From: JAZRUY01 sp045598845
GTDB lineage: Bacteria; Verrucomicrobiota; Lentisphaeria; Victivallales; Victivallaceae
Length of the DNA stretch: 10,209 bases
Direction: 5' to 3'
Assembly: GCA_045598845.1 (NCBI GenBank)
Contig: JAZRUY010000064.1
Span: 1-10,209 of the forward strand
Shown: in pieces, positions 1 to 6,765 of the stretch
Layout of the letters: each line of letters opens with the position of its first letter
How positions within the stretch are numbered: position 1 is the stretch's first letter
Made by a program: the position numbers and the translations under genes
The notes under the pieces: model-generated
What the model was told of the DNA's origin: nothing
Database searches by the model: none
What the model saw: only the letters and a program-made list of their open reading frames with translations

Positions 1-1
1 G

Positions 2-1141
2 ACGACCGAGGGAGCGGACGGGCGGCGGCTTGATGTCGGCCGCGAATTCGACCTTACCGACGGGGTTGTTTATCTTTGGTTCGATGGAGAAAAGATGAAA
101 GATTTCATCGATCCGGATACTCCGGTTATGCAGTGTCTCAATACTGCGCGCGGCGAAGACCGCGCCGCCCGTCACAATACTGCTCCGGTGGTATTTCAGC
201 CGGTTCTTGATATGGCGGTTCCCTATTCGATAAACGGATATTTTTATGACGGTAAAAAACCGTTGGAAATCACGGTCAATGCCAACAATATCAGCCAGTC
301 CGAAGTGCGGATAAAACCGGTGCTTTCCTGCTCCGGCGTGCGGGTTTTGGCTGAACCCGGTGAAACTGTTCTTCCGCCTTTGAGCGTGACTCCGTTGAAA
401 TTCACGGTGGATTTCCGTGATTTCTCCGTTACCGGCGAAATCGCCGATATCAGCGTCTCCGATGCCGGAGGGCAGTCCGGCGCTCTGGTTCTGCGCTACA
501 ATCACCTGTCGCCGGATGTTTATGAAATGGAACCGCTTCCTGAGCATCTGGAATGTGATCTCCGGCATCCTGAAGCCGGCTCCGGCTGGCGGGATTTTTC
601 CTCCCGGCGGGTCACGGATTGCGCCTGGGGAAAATATGAAGGCAATCAGGCGAAGTTCCGCGCTTTTTATACCCCTGAACGACTCCGGGTGCAGGTGTTG
701 GTTAGATCGCCGGAATTCCATGCGCCGCCGGATACCGGATATTGGGAGGAATGTCACGATTTGACGATACTCTCGTTGCAGCCGTTCCGCGATGATGATC
801 CGCTTCGGATGATTTACTGCGATGTGGAAGGCTGCGTGCTGCCTGAAGGTCCGGTTTTGTGGAACCGAGGCGGCCGTCATAAGGTTGACGGGCAGTTTTC
901 CGGGGCGATGCCGGATTCCCGGCTGAATTTCTGCCGCAGCGGAGAATACACTCTGTATGATTTCGATATTGCCGTGTCGGATCTGCGGATGAACGGATCG
1001 TTGCGTCCGGGGGTGGAGTTGGGGGCCGCTATCCGGGCCAATGCATGCCGCGGCGGGCACGGTATCGGTTTCAATTACTGGGGCGGCGGCAGCTGGCAGT
1101 TCCGGGATGAACTTATGTTCAACCGGTTGCGCTGCAGATAA
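2..1141 (+). CDS. C-terminal part of a probable secreted glycosidase or sugar-binding protein with CBM9-like domain (5' partial)
   Basis: The reading frame is open from base 2 with no stop, so this is the 3' part of a longer gene that starts outside the window; the ATG at 95 is internal. The 31 codons before it encode a beta-rich stretch ending VVYLWFDGEK, like the last strands of a glycosidase accessory domain. A beta-sandwich-like region follows (about residues 40-150 counted from the ATG at 95). The C-terminal domain (about 155-348) has the layout of CBM9-type modules: a W-x-x-F opening, alternating strands such as RLRVQVLVRS, a YWEECHDLTILSL segment matching the usual 'W-x-G-D-x-(V/L)-x-(L/I)' strand, and a closing LMFNRLRCR. 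The 868-residue glycosidase at 2241-4847 ends with the same order of domains (MWNGDSVQLAL, then YNRVILK). No catalytic domain is visible, so the enzyme class is unknown. The gene ends TAA at 1139-1141 and converges on the permease gene. Confidence 0.75.
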   Translation, partial: TTEGADGRRLDVGREFDLTDGVVYLWFDGEKMKDFIDPDTPVMQCLNTARGEDRAARHNTAPVVFQPVLDMAVPYSINGYFYDGKKPLEITVNANNISQSEVRIKPVLSCSGVRVLAEPGETVLPPLSVTPLKFTVDFRDFSVTGEIADISVSDAGGQSGALVLRYNHLSPDVYEMEPLPEHLECDLRHPEAGSGWRDFSSRRVTDCAWGKYEGNQAKFRAFYTPERLRVQVLVRSPEFHAPPDTGYWEECHDLTILSLQPFRDDDPLRMIYCDVEGCVLPEGPVLWNRGGRHKVDGQFSGAMPDSRLNFCRSGEYTLYDFDIAVSDLRMNGSLRPGVELGAAIRANACRGGHGIGFNYWGGGSWQFRDELMFNRLRCR

Positions 1142-1310
1142 TTTGCTGCGGTCTGAATTCGGCCGCCTGCTCTGCCGTTTTCACATCGCCTTGACCGCGG
1201 AATCAAATGGTATTGTTGGGTTGCCGTCCGAAAATATGCCGCGGTTTTGTGCCAAAATGTAATTTCGGCAGAATCGGCGGCTATGCGGCGGAATAAATTG
1301 TACAGTGGCT
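1142..1310. other. Convergent intergenic gap with no recognisable feature
   Basis: These 169 bases separate two converging genes. I expected terminators for both but found no hairpin followed by a T-run on either strand. Only short GC-rich repeats are present, such as CCGCGG near 1196 and again near 1241. No credible small ORF with a ribosome binding site was found. Confidence 0.5.
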
Positions 1311-2237
1311 TCATAATCCGCTGTTCTGATTTTTTCCCTGTGCGCCGCCCGTCCGCAATGCCGGAAGTTGCGCCAGTACCGAGGCCAGAAAAATTACCGA
1401 ACATCCCCATTTCTCTCCGGTGGTCAGTGTTTCTTCCAGCAGCAGCGCGCCGCCGATGGCGGCGAATACTGATTCCAGACTCATTATCAGCGAAGCCGTC
1501 ACCGGATGCACCGTGCGTTGTCCGATGATTTGCAGAGTGAAGGCGATGCCGCTGGAACATATTCCGCAGTACAGTAGCGGCAGAGCGGCCGCCCGGAAAT
1601 TATCCGCCTGCGCCTCTTCTCCGGTAATGACCGAGATTATCAGCGACAACACTCCGGCAACGGTGAATTGCAGTGCGGAAAGCCGCGCATTTTCGGTTAT
1701 CGGTGCAAAATGATCGATTACCAGAATGTGAATGGCGAACATTAGTGCTCCGAGCAGCAATGCGGTTTCTCCGATGCCGAATTTGAATTCTGCTCCCGGC
1801 CGGCACAGCATCAGCGAACCGGTGATTGCCGCCGCTACCGCTGCCCATTGGATTATTCCGGTGCGGCGGCGGAAGAGTATTCCGGCCAGCGGTACCATCA
1901 CAATGTACAGTGCAGTGAGAAATCCGCCTTTTCCGGCCGGTACGTATTTCAGTCCTAATTGCTGCAAAAGACTGCCGCATCCCAGCACGCTTCCGCACAC
2001 CAGTCCGCCGAACCATAAGTTTTTTTTGTAATGCTCCGGTTTGTTGGTTTTTTCGCAACGTATTATCAGCATTAACGGTAAAAGTGACAGCGCTCCCAAA
2101 AATGATCTGGTGGCATTGAAAAGCGCCGGCGGCATATATTCCATGCCGTTGCGTTGTGCGGAAAATGCCATGCCCCAGATAAAGGCGGTCAACAACAATG
2201 CCGCCGCGCCGCAGAGTTTTTTACTGCCGGAGTTCAT
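1311..2237 (-). CDS. EamA/DMT-superfamily transporter (RhaT/RarD-like permease)
   Basis: This is a 308-residue integral membrane protein of the drug/metabolite transporter superfamily, which moves small solutes such as amino acids, sugars or metabolites across the inner membrane. About ten hydrophobic helices can be placed, near residues 8-26, 35-60, 75-93, 100-122, 128-145, 155-175, 187-205, 218-237, 245-267 and 277-293. The two-repeat EamA layout is clear: AFIWGMAFSAQ opens the first repeat, and the second ends with the typical SLESVFAAIGGALLLEE then TxGxxxGxxxI pattern. Length is normal for the family. The ATG at 2237 lies 3 bases after the TAG of the upstream glycosidase gene and has no clear Shine-Dalgarno, so translation is probably coupled to that gene. 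It ends TGA at 1311-1313. The substrate cannot be read from the sequence; the neighbour hints at a carbohydrate-related role, but that is inference. Confidence 0.88.
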   Translation of the reverse strand: MNSGSKKLCGAAALLLTAFIWGMAFSAQRNGMEYMPPALFNATRSFLGALSLLPLMLIIRCEKTNKPEHYKKNLWFGGLVCGSVLGCGSLLQQLGLKYVPAGKGGFLTALYIVMVPLAGILFRRRTGIIQWAAVAAAITGSLMLCRPGAEFKFGIGETALLLGALMFAIHILVIDHFAPITENARLSALQFTVAGVLSLIISVITGEEAQADNFRAAALPLLYCGICSSGIAFTLQIIGQRTVHPVTASLIMSLESVFAAIGGALLLEETLTTGEKWGCSVIFLASVLAQLPALRTGGAQGKNQNSGL

Positions 2238-2240
2238 TTT

Positions 2241-4847
2241 CTATTTCAGTATCACCCGGTTGTATTCACCCGGATTTTTTTGTCCTCCGATGCCGCTTCC
2301 CCATTGCAGATAACCGTTGCGCGATTTTCCGTCTCCGCTGTTGATCAGTACTGATGCGGATATTTCCGTTCCCGGCTCCAGTTTTTTACCTCCCAGTTCA
2401 TCCAGATCCGCCACCAGATTGTAAGTGTAGTGCTGTTCATCGGTCCGTATCAGTTCCAAATGCGATTTCTCCGTTTCAGCGAGTACCGGCAGATGCCGGC
2501 CTTTTTCCGAGAAAACCGTAAACACCGCCGTCCTGCCGGCAGTTTCGCCGCCTGCGATTTCAGAGTAAAACGCCCCTCCGTCGGTTTGCAGTGCCAACTG
2601 CACGCTGTCGCCGTTCCACATATCGTTTACCGGCGCCGTCTGGTGATAACCGTTTTTGTCCTCCACCCTGACAAGCAGTTGCAGATGTCTTTCATCATAG
2701 CGGAACGCCAGTTCCGCCGAAATATCCGGGCGGTCGGATGTTTCATTCAGCGGCACCCAGTTTTCCGCACTGATTCCGGTATATTTAACTGCCGGACCGT
2801 TTGCTTGTACTATACCGTATTCCGCGGCGGCGGTGTCCCGCCACTGTTCCGGATTGAGCCGGATACGCAGCGGCGATGCGGTTTTTTCTTCCACCACCGT
2901 TACTGTTATATTCCGATCCGCGCTTTTCCGCAGTTTTTCCCGGTCGAAATGCAGTTTTAAATTCACGCTTGCGGCCGTCATCGGGCCGATATTCAGTTTT
3001 TCCGGCGGCGGTTCTGCGAAAAATGTTCCTGCCGGCAACCGGAAATCCGGATGAGTTTCCACCGCGCTTTCGGTGAGATTATTGAATATGATTTCAAAAT
3101 TTTCCACCGTGTCTCCGCCGCGGAAAGGAAATCCGTCGTATGACCAGAAATCTTTCGCCCGGCATTGGATAACCAGCGGCAGCGCCTCCCTCGGCTCGCC
3201 GGCCCATGAATCGGCGATTTTCAATAACCTCATCTGTTCGGTATCACCGTTTATTTCCGCTTTTTCCAGCGGCAGTTCCAGATAATAGATTCCGTCTTTT
3301 TCCAAACACATCCCGTCCGCACCGGGTTGCAATTGCCGTCCGTCCGCGCCCGTCAGTTTCCCTTCGGCATATTGCTCCGGAATCCGGAACCCGTTCTGTT
3401 CCCGGTCATGAATTACCGCGGTTACCATGCTATGATCGGGTTTCCGGAAACACCAGACTGCATCCGCCCCTTCTATGCCGGTCAAATCCCCGATATAACG
3501 TTTCCCTGCCAGTATTCCGGCCGCCGCGGCGTAGGCGGCGAAACTGCGCATCGGGGTGAAATTTCCGTCAAACATTCCGTAATTGTCCAGAGCGCCGCCC
3601 ACATTGTCCTCGGTGTAACTGTTCAGCACAAAAGTATAAAACCGCCGTATGCCGACCGCTTTGGCTTCCGCCGCCTTGCCGGTTATCTGTCTGGCGCTGT
3701 TCAGGTCATCTTCGACGGACGCGCGCAATCCGCGGTGTCCGTCCCATTTGCAGCCGGATTCGGTTATCCGCAGCGGCAGATTGCCGCGCGGATAATCCGT
3801 CATGATTTTCCGCAGCAGCGCGGTGCATCTGGTCACGGTGCCTACTTCGTCATAGACATGGAAACTCATCTCGTCCGCACAGTCCAGCAGACCGTTTTCC
3901 AGATACTGCCGGATAGCGCGGCCGGTATATGCGGTGTCACTTTCATCCGGCTCCGCGCCCCGGAGTGCTTTTTGCGAAAATATGCCTGGACAGAATACCC
4001 CGGAAATTATTTTTGCCGGTATTCCCGCGTGCCGAAATTCCCCAGACATGGTTCTAAGCAATCCGCCGTATATGCATCCGGGCAGATTCTGCCCGAAGCA
4101 TACGGAATCCGGCTCGTTCCACACTTCAAAACTCTCCCAGTACGGCGCATACGCTTTGCCCATATCGCGCCAGGATTCGGCGGTCTTGATGAGATCTTGC
4201 GGGTACAGTATACGGTCGCTTCCCGGCATCCACCATGCAGGCAGATGGCATACCTCCAGTACTTTCAGACCGTACTGACTTTCCAGTTTCCGTTTGCTTA
4301 AAAAACGTTCCGGCTCCGGGTCGAACTCATATTTGCGTTCCTGGGTTCCCTGTATAGAGTGCCACCGCAGCCGCTCCCGCACCGATTTTATGCCGCATTT
4401 ATGCAGAATGCGCATAAAATTTTCCGCCGGTCCGATATTGTCGAACAGACGGAATCCGCTGAAACAGGTATCCATGCCGAAGAATTCATCCGCTTCTTCC
4501 GTCCGGACTTCCGGCAGTACCAGAATGCCGATACGCTGACCGGAATCTCCCGGCACGGCGATCTCGTAGAATCCGCGCTTTCCGGCAAGTTGTTCCGGCA
4601 GATTCAATATGCAGTGCCCTTTTCCGGTTTCGGTCAGCATCGCTTCTCCGACCGGTTCTCCGGTATATCCGTATATTGCGCATATTCCTGATTTTACAGT
4701 ATTATCATCGTTCGCGGTAAACCCGATACGGGTTCTTTCTCCGGGGGCGAAAATCAGTTCCTCCGGATTATCCGGGCGCAGTGCGGCGGTCAGTGCCGCC
4801 GTTTGTAATATTGCGGCGGTCAGACAGAGTATATTTCGTTTTTTCAT
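2241..4847 (-). CDS. Secreted clan GH-A-type glycoside hydrolase with C-terminal CBM9-like domain
   Basis: This 868-residue protein begins with a Sec signal peptide (about residues 1-22: MKKR, then a hydrophobic core). A small beta domain (about 30-115) precedes a TIM-barrel-like region (about 120-450). The barrel carries SFEVWNEPDS, where Asn244-Glu245 match the acid/base pair of clan GH-A, and PLRITESG, where Glu363 is the likely nucleophile. The style recalls GH39-like proteins, but I cannot assign a family. A beta-rich segment (about 455-540), a sandwich-like domain (about 555-665) and a CBM9-like domain (about 675-868, with MWNGDSVQLAL and terminal YNRVILK) follow. It probably hydrolyses polysaccharide or oligosaccharide in the periplasm or outside the cell; the substrate is unknown. 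The ATG at 4847 has GGAAG (4856-4860) 8 bases upstream and follows a good promoter. It ends TAG at 2241-2243, directly before the EamA permease gene. Confidence 0.8.
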   Translation of the reverse strand: MKKRNILCLTAAILQTAALTAALRPDNPEELIFAPGERTRIGFTANDDNTVKSGICAIYGYTGEPVGEAMLTETGKGHCILNLPEQLAGKRGFYEIAVPGDSGQRIGILVLPEVRTEEADEFFGMDTCFSGFRLFDNIGPAENFMRILHKCGIKSVRERLRWHSIQGTQERKYEFDPEPERFLSKRKLESQYGLKVLEVCHLPAWWMPGSDRILYPQDLIKTAESWRDMGKAYAPYWESFEVWNEPDSVCFGQNLPGCIYGGLLRTMSGEFRHAGIPAKIISGVFCPGIFSQKALRGAEPDESDTAYTGRAIRQYLENGLLDCADEMSFHVYDEVGTVTRCTALLRKIMTDYPRGNLPLRITESGCKWDGHRGLRASVEDDLNSARQITGKAAEAKAVGIRRFYTFVLNSYTEDNVGGALDNYGMFDGNFTPMRSFAAYAAAAGILAGKRYIGDLTGIEGADAVWCFRKPDHSMVTAVIHDREQNGFRIPEQYAEGKLTGADGRQLQPGADGMCLEKDGIYYLELPLEKAEINGDTEQMRLLKIADSWAGEPREALPLVIQCRAKDFWSYDGFPFRGGDTVENFEIIFNNLTESAVETHPDFRLPAGTFFAEPPPEKLNIGPMTAASVNLKLHFDREKLRKSADRNITVTVVEEKTASPLRIRLNPEQWRDTAAAEYGIVQANGPAVKYTGISAENWVPLNETSDRPDISAELAFRYDERHLQLLVRVEDKNGYHQTAPVNDMWNGDSVQLALQTDGGAFYSEIAGGETAGRTAVFTVFSEKGRHLPVLAETEKSHLELIRTDEQHYTYNLVADLDELGGKKLEPGTEISASVLINSGDGKSRNGYLQWGSGIGGQKNPGEYNRVILK

Positions 4848-4855
4848 AGAAGTTG

Positions 4856-4860
4856 CTTCC
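4856..4860 (-). promoter_or_regulatory. Ribosome binding site of the 868-residue glycosidase
   Basis: GGAAG on the minus strand, 8 bases before the ATG at 4847. It is a partial Shine-Dalgarno match that supports this start, which is also the one giving an intact signal peptide. Confidence 0.5.
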
Positions 4861-4888
4861 CGTTTTTATGATACTGGCTTTATACGGG

Positions 4889-4917
4889 AATATAGTGTGA
4901 ACGGTATGCTTTTACAA
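4889..4917 (-). promoter_or_regulatory. Sigma-70-type promoter for the glycosidase-permease pair
   Basis: On the minus strand, TTGTAA (4912-4917) and TATATT (4889-4894) are separated by exactly 17 bases. Both boxes are close to the sigma-70 consensus TTGACA/TATAAT. Transcription would start near 4882, giving a leader of roughly 35 bases before the ATG at 4847. It lies immediately downstream of the gdhA terminator, as expected for the start of a new transcription unit. Confidence 0.6.
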
Positions 4918-4920
4918 GAT

Positions 4921-4953
4921 AAAAAAAGCGGGAGCGCCGGTGCGTTCCCGCTT
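4921..4953 (-). terminator. Rho-independent terminator of the HPr-gdhA unit
   Basis: On the minus strand, AAGCGGGA (4946-4953) pairs perfectly with TCCCGCTT (4926-4933) around a 12-base loop. Inside the loop, CGC and GCG can extend the stem past one mismatch. A run of seven T on the transcript side (4921-4927, partly within the stem) completes a classic intrinsic terminator. It lies 23 bases past the gdhA stop codon. Confidence 0.85.
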
Positions 4954-4975
4954 GCTTGTTGCTTGTGTTTTGTAA

Positions 4976-6319
4976 TCAGAGTCCCTGATCGATCATCGCA
5001 TCGGCGACTTTGCGGAATCCGGCGATATTGGCTCCCATCACATAGTTGTCCGGCTCGCCGAATTCGGAGGCGGCGGTGCGGGCGGCATTGTGAATGTTGA
5101 TCATGATGCCGTGCAGTTTGTCATCGACCTCTTTCGCCGACCAGTTGAGACGCATGGCATTCTGACTCATTTCCAGACCGCTGGTTGCGACTCCGCCTGC
5201 ATTTGACGCTTTGCCGGGCGAGAACAGAATATTGTTGTTCTGCAGATATTGAGTCGCTTCCAGCGTGGTCGGCATATTCGCGCCTTCGCAGACGCATCCG
5301 CATCCGCCGGCGACCAGCGCTTTGGCGTCGTTGATATCCAGCTCGTTCTGCGTGGCGCAGGGCATCGCCACATCGCACTTGGCCTGTTGCCACGGGCGCT
5401 GCCCCTCGCAGTACTTCGCATTCTTGTACTTGTCGGTATATTCCTTGATTCTGCCGCGCTTGACATTCTTGATATTCTGGATGAATGCGAATTTCTCCTC
5501 ATCAATACCGTCGGGGTCGATGATGGAGCCGTTTGAATCCGACATGGAAATCACTTTTGCGCCCAGCTGGGTGGCTTTCTGTACCGCATACTGCGCCACA
5601 TTGCCGGCGCCGGAAATCATTACGGTTGCCCCGTCGAAACTCTTGCCGCGGGTAGCCAGCATTTCGGAGGCGAAATACACTGCTCCGTATCCGGTGGCCT
5701 GCGGGCGCACCAGACTGCCGCCCCAGTTGATGCCTTTGCCGGTCAGCACGCTGTCGTAACTGTTGACGATCTTACGGTATTGCCCGAACAGAAAACCGAT
5801 TTCGCGGGCGCCGACGCCGATATCTCCGGCCGGAACATCGACGGAAGCCCCGACATGACGGTACAATTCCCGCATGAAATTCTGGCAGAATACCATAACT
5901 TCATGGTCGCTCTTCCCTTTGGGGTCAAAATCCGATCCGCCTTTGCCGCCGCCCATCGGCAACGTGGTGAGGCTGTTCTTGAAAACCTGTTCGAATCCGA
6001 GGAATTTCAGGATGCTCAGGTTGACTGACGGGTGAAAGCGCAGACCGCCCTTGTATGGCCCGATGGCACCGTTGAACTGCACCCGGTATCCGGTATTCAC
6101 CTGAATTTCGCCCTTGTCGTCCATCCATGGCACCTGAAAGATGATGGTGCGTTCCGGCACTACCATCCGTTCGAGGATCTTGTTTTTTTCGTACTTGGGC
6201 TGGGCATCCAGCATTTTGCCGAGGCTGGAAAGCACTTCGGTGACGCTCTGGATAAATTCCGGTTCATGGCTGTTGGTCTGGCTCAACTTGGCCAGCACCC
6301 GATCCACATACTTGCTCAT
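4976..6319 (-). CDS. gdhA: NADP-type glutamate dehydrogenase
   Basis: This enzyme makes L-glutamate from 2-oxoglutarate, ammonium and NAD(P)H in the cytoplasm, as a hexamer. From the start chosen here it has 447 residues, the length of E. coli GdhA, and opens MSKYVDRV like the Clostridium symbiosum enzyme. The family sites are present: IGPYKGG (Lys90), Lys114, PMGGGKGGSDFDPKGKS with catalytic Lys126, PAGDIGVG with Asp166, ATSGLEMSQN (Ser380) and CATQNELD. The Rossmann segment SGAGNVAQYA followed by SDSNG (260-264) resembles NADP-using E. coli GdhA, so NADP (EC 1.4.1.4) is favoured. An in-frame ATG at 6364 would add 15 residues with no family match; AAAGGA (6331-6336) supports 6319. One oddity is a CGCVC cluster (340-344) just before EGANMPTT, where E. 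coli has no cysteines. It lies 44 bases downstream of the HPr gene, is probably co-transcribed with it, and is followed by a strong terminator. Confidence 0.97.
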   Translation of the reverse strand: MSKYVDRVLAKLSQTNSHEPEFIQSVTEVLSSLGKMLDAQPKYEKNKILERMVVPERTIIFQVPWMDDKGEIQVNTGYRVQFNGAIGPYKGGLRFHPSVNLSILKFLGFEQVFKNSLTTLPMGGGKGGSDFDPKGKSDHEVMVFCQNFMRELYRHVGASVDVPAGDIGVGAREIGFLFGQYRKIVNSYDSVLTGKGINWGGSLVRPQATGYGAVYFASEMLATRGKSFDGATVMISGAGNVAQYAVQKATQLGAKVISMSDSNGSIIDPDGIDEEKFAFIQNIKNVKRGRIKEYTDKYKNAKYCEGQRPWQQAKCDVAMPCATQNELDINDAKALVAGGCGCVCEGANMPTTLEATQYLQNNNILFSPGKASNAGGVATSGLEMSQNAMRLNWSAKEVDDKLHGIMINIHNAARTAASEFGEPDNYVMGANIAGFRKVADAMIDQGL

Positions 6320-6330
6320 TTCTTCGTCAT

Positions 6331-6336
6331 TCCTTT
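6331..6336 (-). promoter_or_regulatory. Ribosome binding site selecting the gdhA start
   Basis: AAAGGA on the minus strand, 11 bases before the ATG at 6319. The spacing is slightly long, but no comparable motif precedes the alternative ATG at 6364. It therefore supports the 447-residue product. Confidence 0.6.
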
Positions 6337-6363
6337 CTGTAAACCCGATGATTGTTTGAATCA

Positions 6364-6639
6364 TTACCGGGGAAAATCAAAATGAAATTCAAATAGATCT
6401 CCGATACGCTTCGCTGCATTCTCTTCATCCGGGCCGCTTACCCGGAGAACCGCCCGTGTCCCCTTGGTCAGCCCGAGTGAAATCAATGCCAGTATGCTGT
6501 TCAGATCAGTGGTTTTGCCGTTGCACTCAATACTGAATTTATGCTGCGGGAATTCCTTGTTCGCCGTACTGATTATCACTCCGGACGGGCGGCAGTGAAT
6601 CCCGGCGTCGTTTTGTATAGTGATCTTCCGCTCTGTCAT
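6364..6639 (-). CDS. HPr-family phosphocarrier protein
   Basis: This small cytoplasmic protein of the PTS HPr family accepts phosphate from PEP via enzyme I and passes it on to EIIA domains or regulators. From the ATG at 6639 it has 91 residues, and NDAGIHCRPSG places the phosphorylated histidine at His15, the canonical position, with Arg17 and Pro18 conserved. LNSILALISLGLTKG matches the regulatory serine helix; Ser48 corresponds to Ser46 of Bacillus HPr after a two-residue insertion in the preceding loop, so HPr-kinase control is possible. Cys16 and Ser19 replace the usual alanines. An upstream ATG at 6654 would add five residues; 6639 is preferred because it sets His15 in register and has a G-run (6645-6650) 5 bases upstream. 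No PTS permease or enzyme I is in view, so a sugar-transport (ptsH), nitrogen-type (ptsO) or purely regulatory role cannot be separated. Its TAA overlaps an in-frame gdhA ATG (TAATG). Confidence 0.93.
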   Translation of the reverse strand: MTERKITIQNDAGIHCRPSGVIISTANKEFPQHKFSIECNGKTTDLNSILALISLGLTKGTRAVLRVSGPDEENAAKRIGDLFEFHFDFPR

Positions 6640-6687
6640 GTCCGCCCCCCGCATTGCATTCCGGAATTTAAAAATTTAACGGCAGAT

Positions 6688-6716
6688 AAAATACCGCTTT
6701 CCGGTTGTTTTTTCAA
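6688..6716 (-). promoter_or_regulatory. Sigma-70-type promoter for the HPr-gdhA unit
   Basis: On the minus strand, TTGAAA (6711-6716) and TATTTT (6688-6693) are separated by exactly 17 bases, upstream of the HPr gene and downstream of the GH5 gene. This is the best promoter-like pair in the gap. It leaves a leader of about 40 bases before the ATG at 6639. The same spacing and box style occur in the promoter at 4889-4917. Confidence 0.6.
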
Positions 6717-6765
6717 GCATGGAAGCAGTGAAATAAATATTTAGATTACGGGTGCCGGTACCGTT

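Noticed and set aside
95..97. ATG at 95 as the true start of the first gene
   Set aside because: The same frame is open and protein-like for 31 codons back to the window edge, there is no Shine-Dalgarno before the ATG, and no signal peptide follows.
1075..1560. 161-codon minus-strand open frame overlapping the end of the permease gene
   Set aside because: It overlaps the permease gene in another frame and runs antisense into the first gene. Its product is rich in Arg and His and has no domain or ribosome binding site.
3327..4301. 324-codon open frame on the + strand
   Set aside because: It lies antisense inside the glycosidase gene, which has a signal peptide, catalytic motifs and a promoter. 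The + strand product shows no recognisable domain and an arginine/proline-rich shadow composition.
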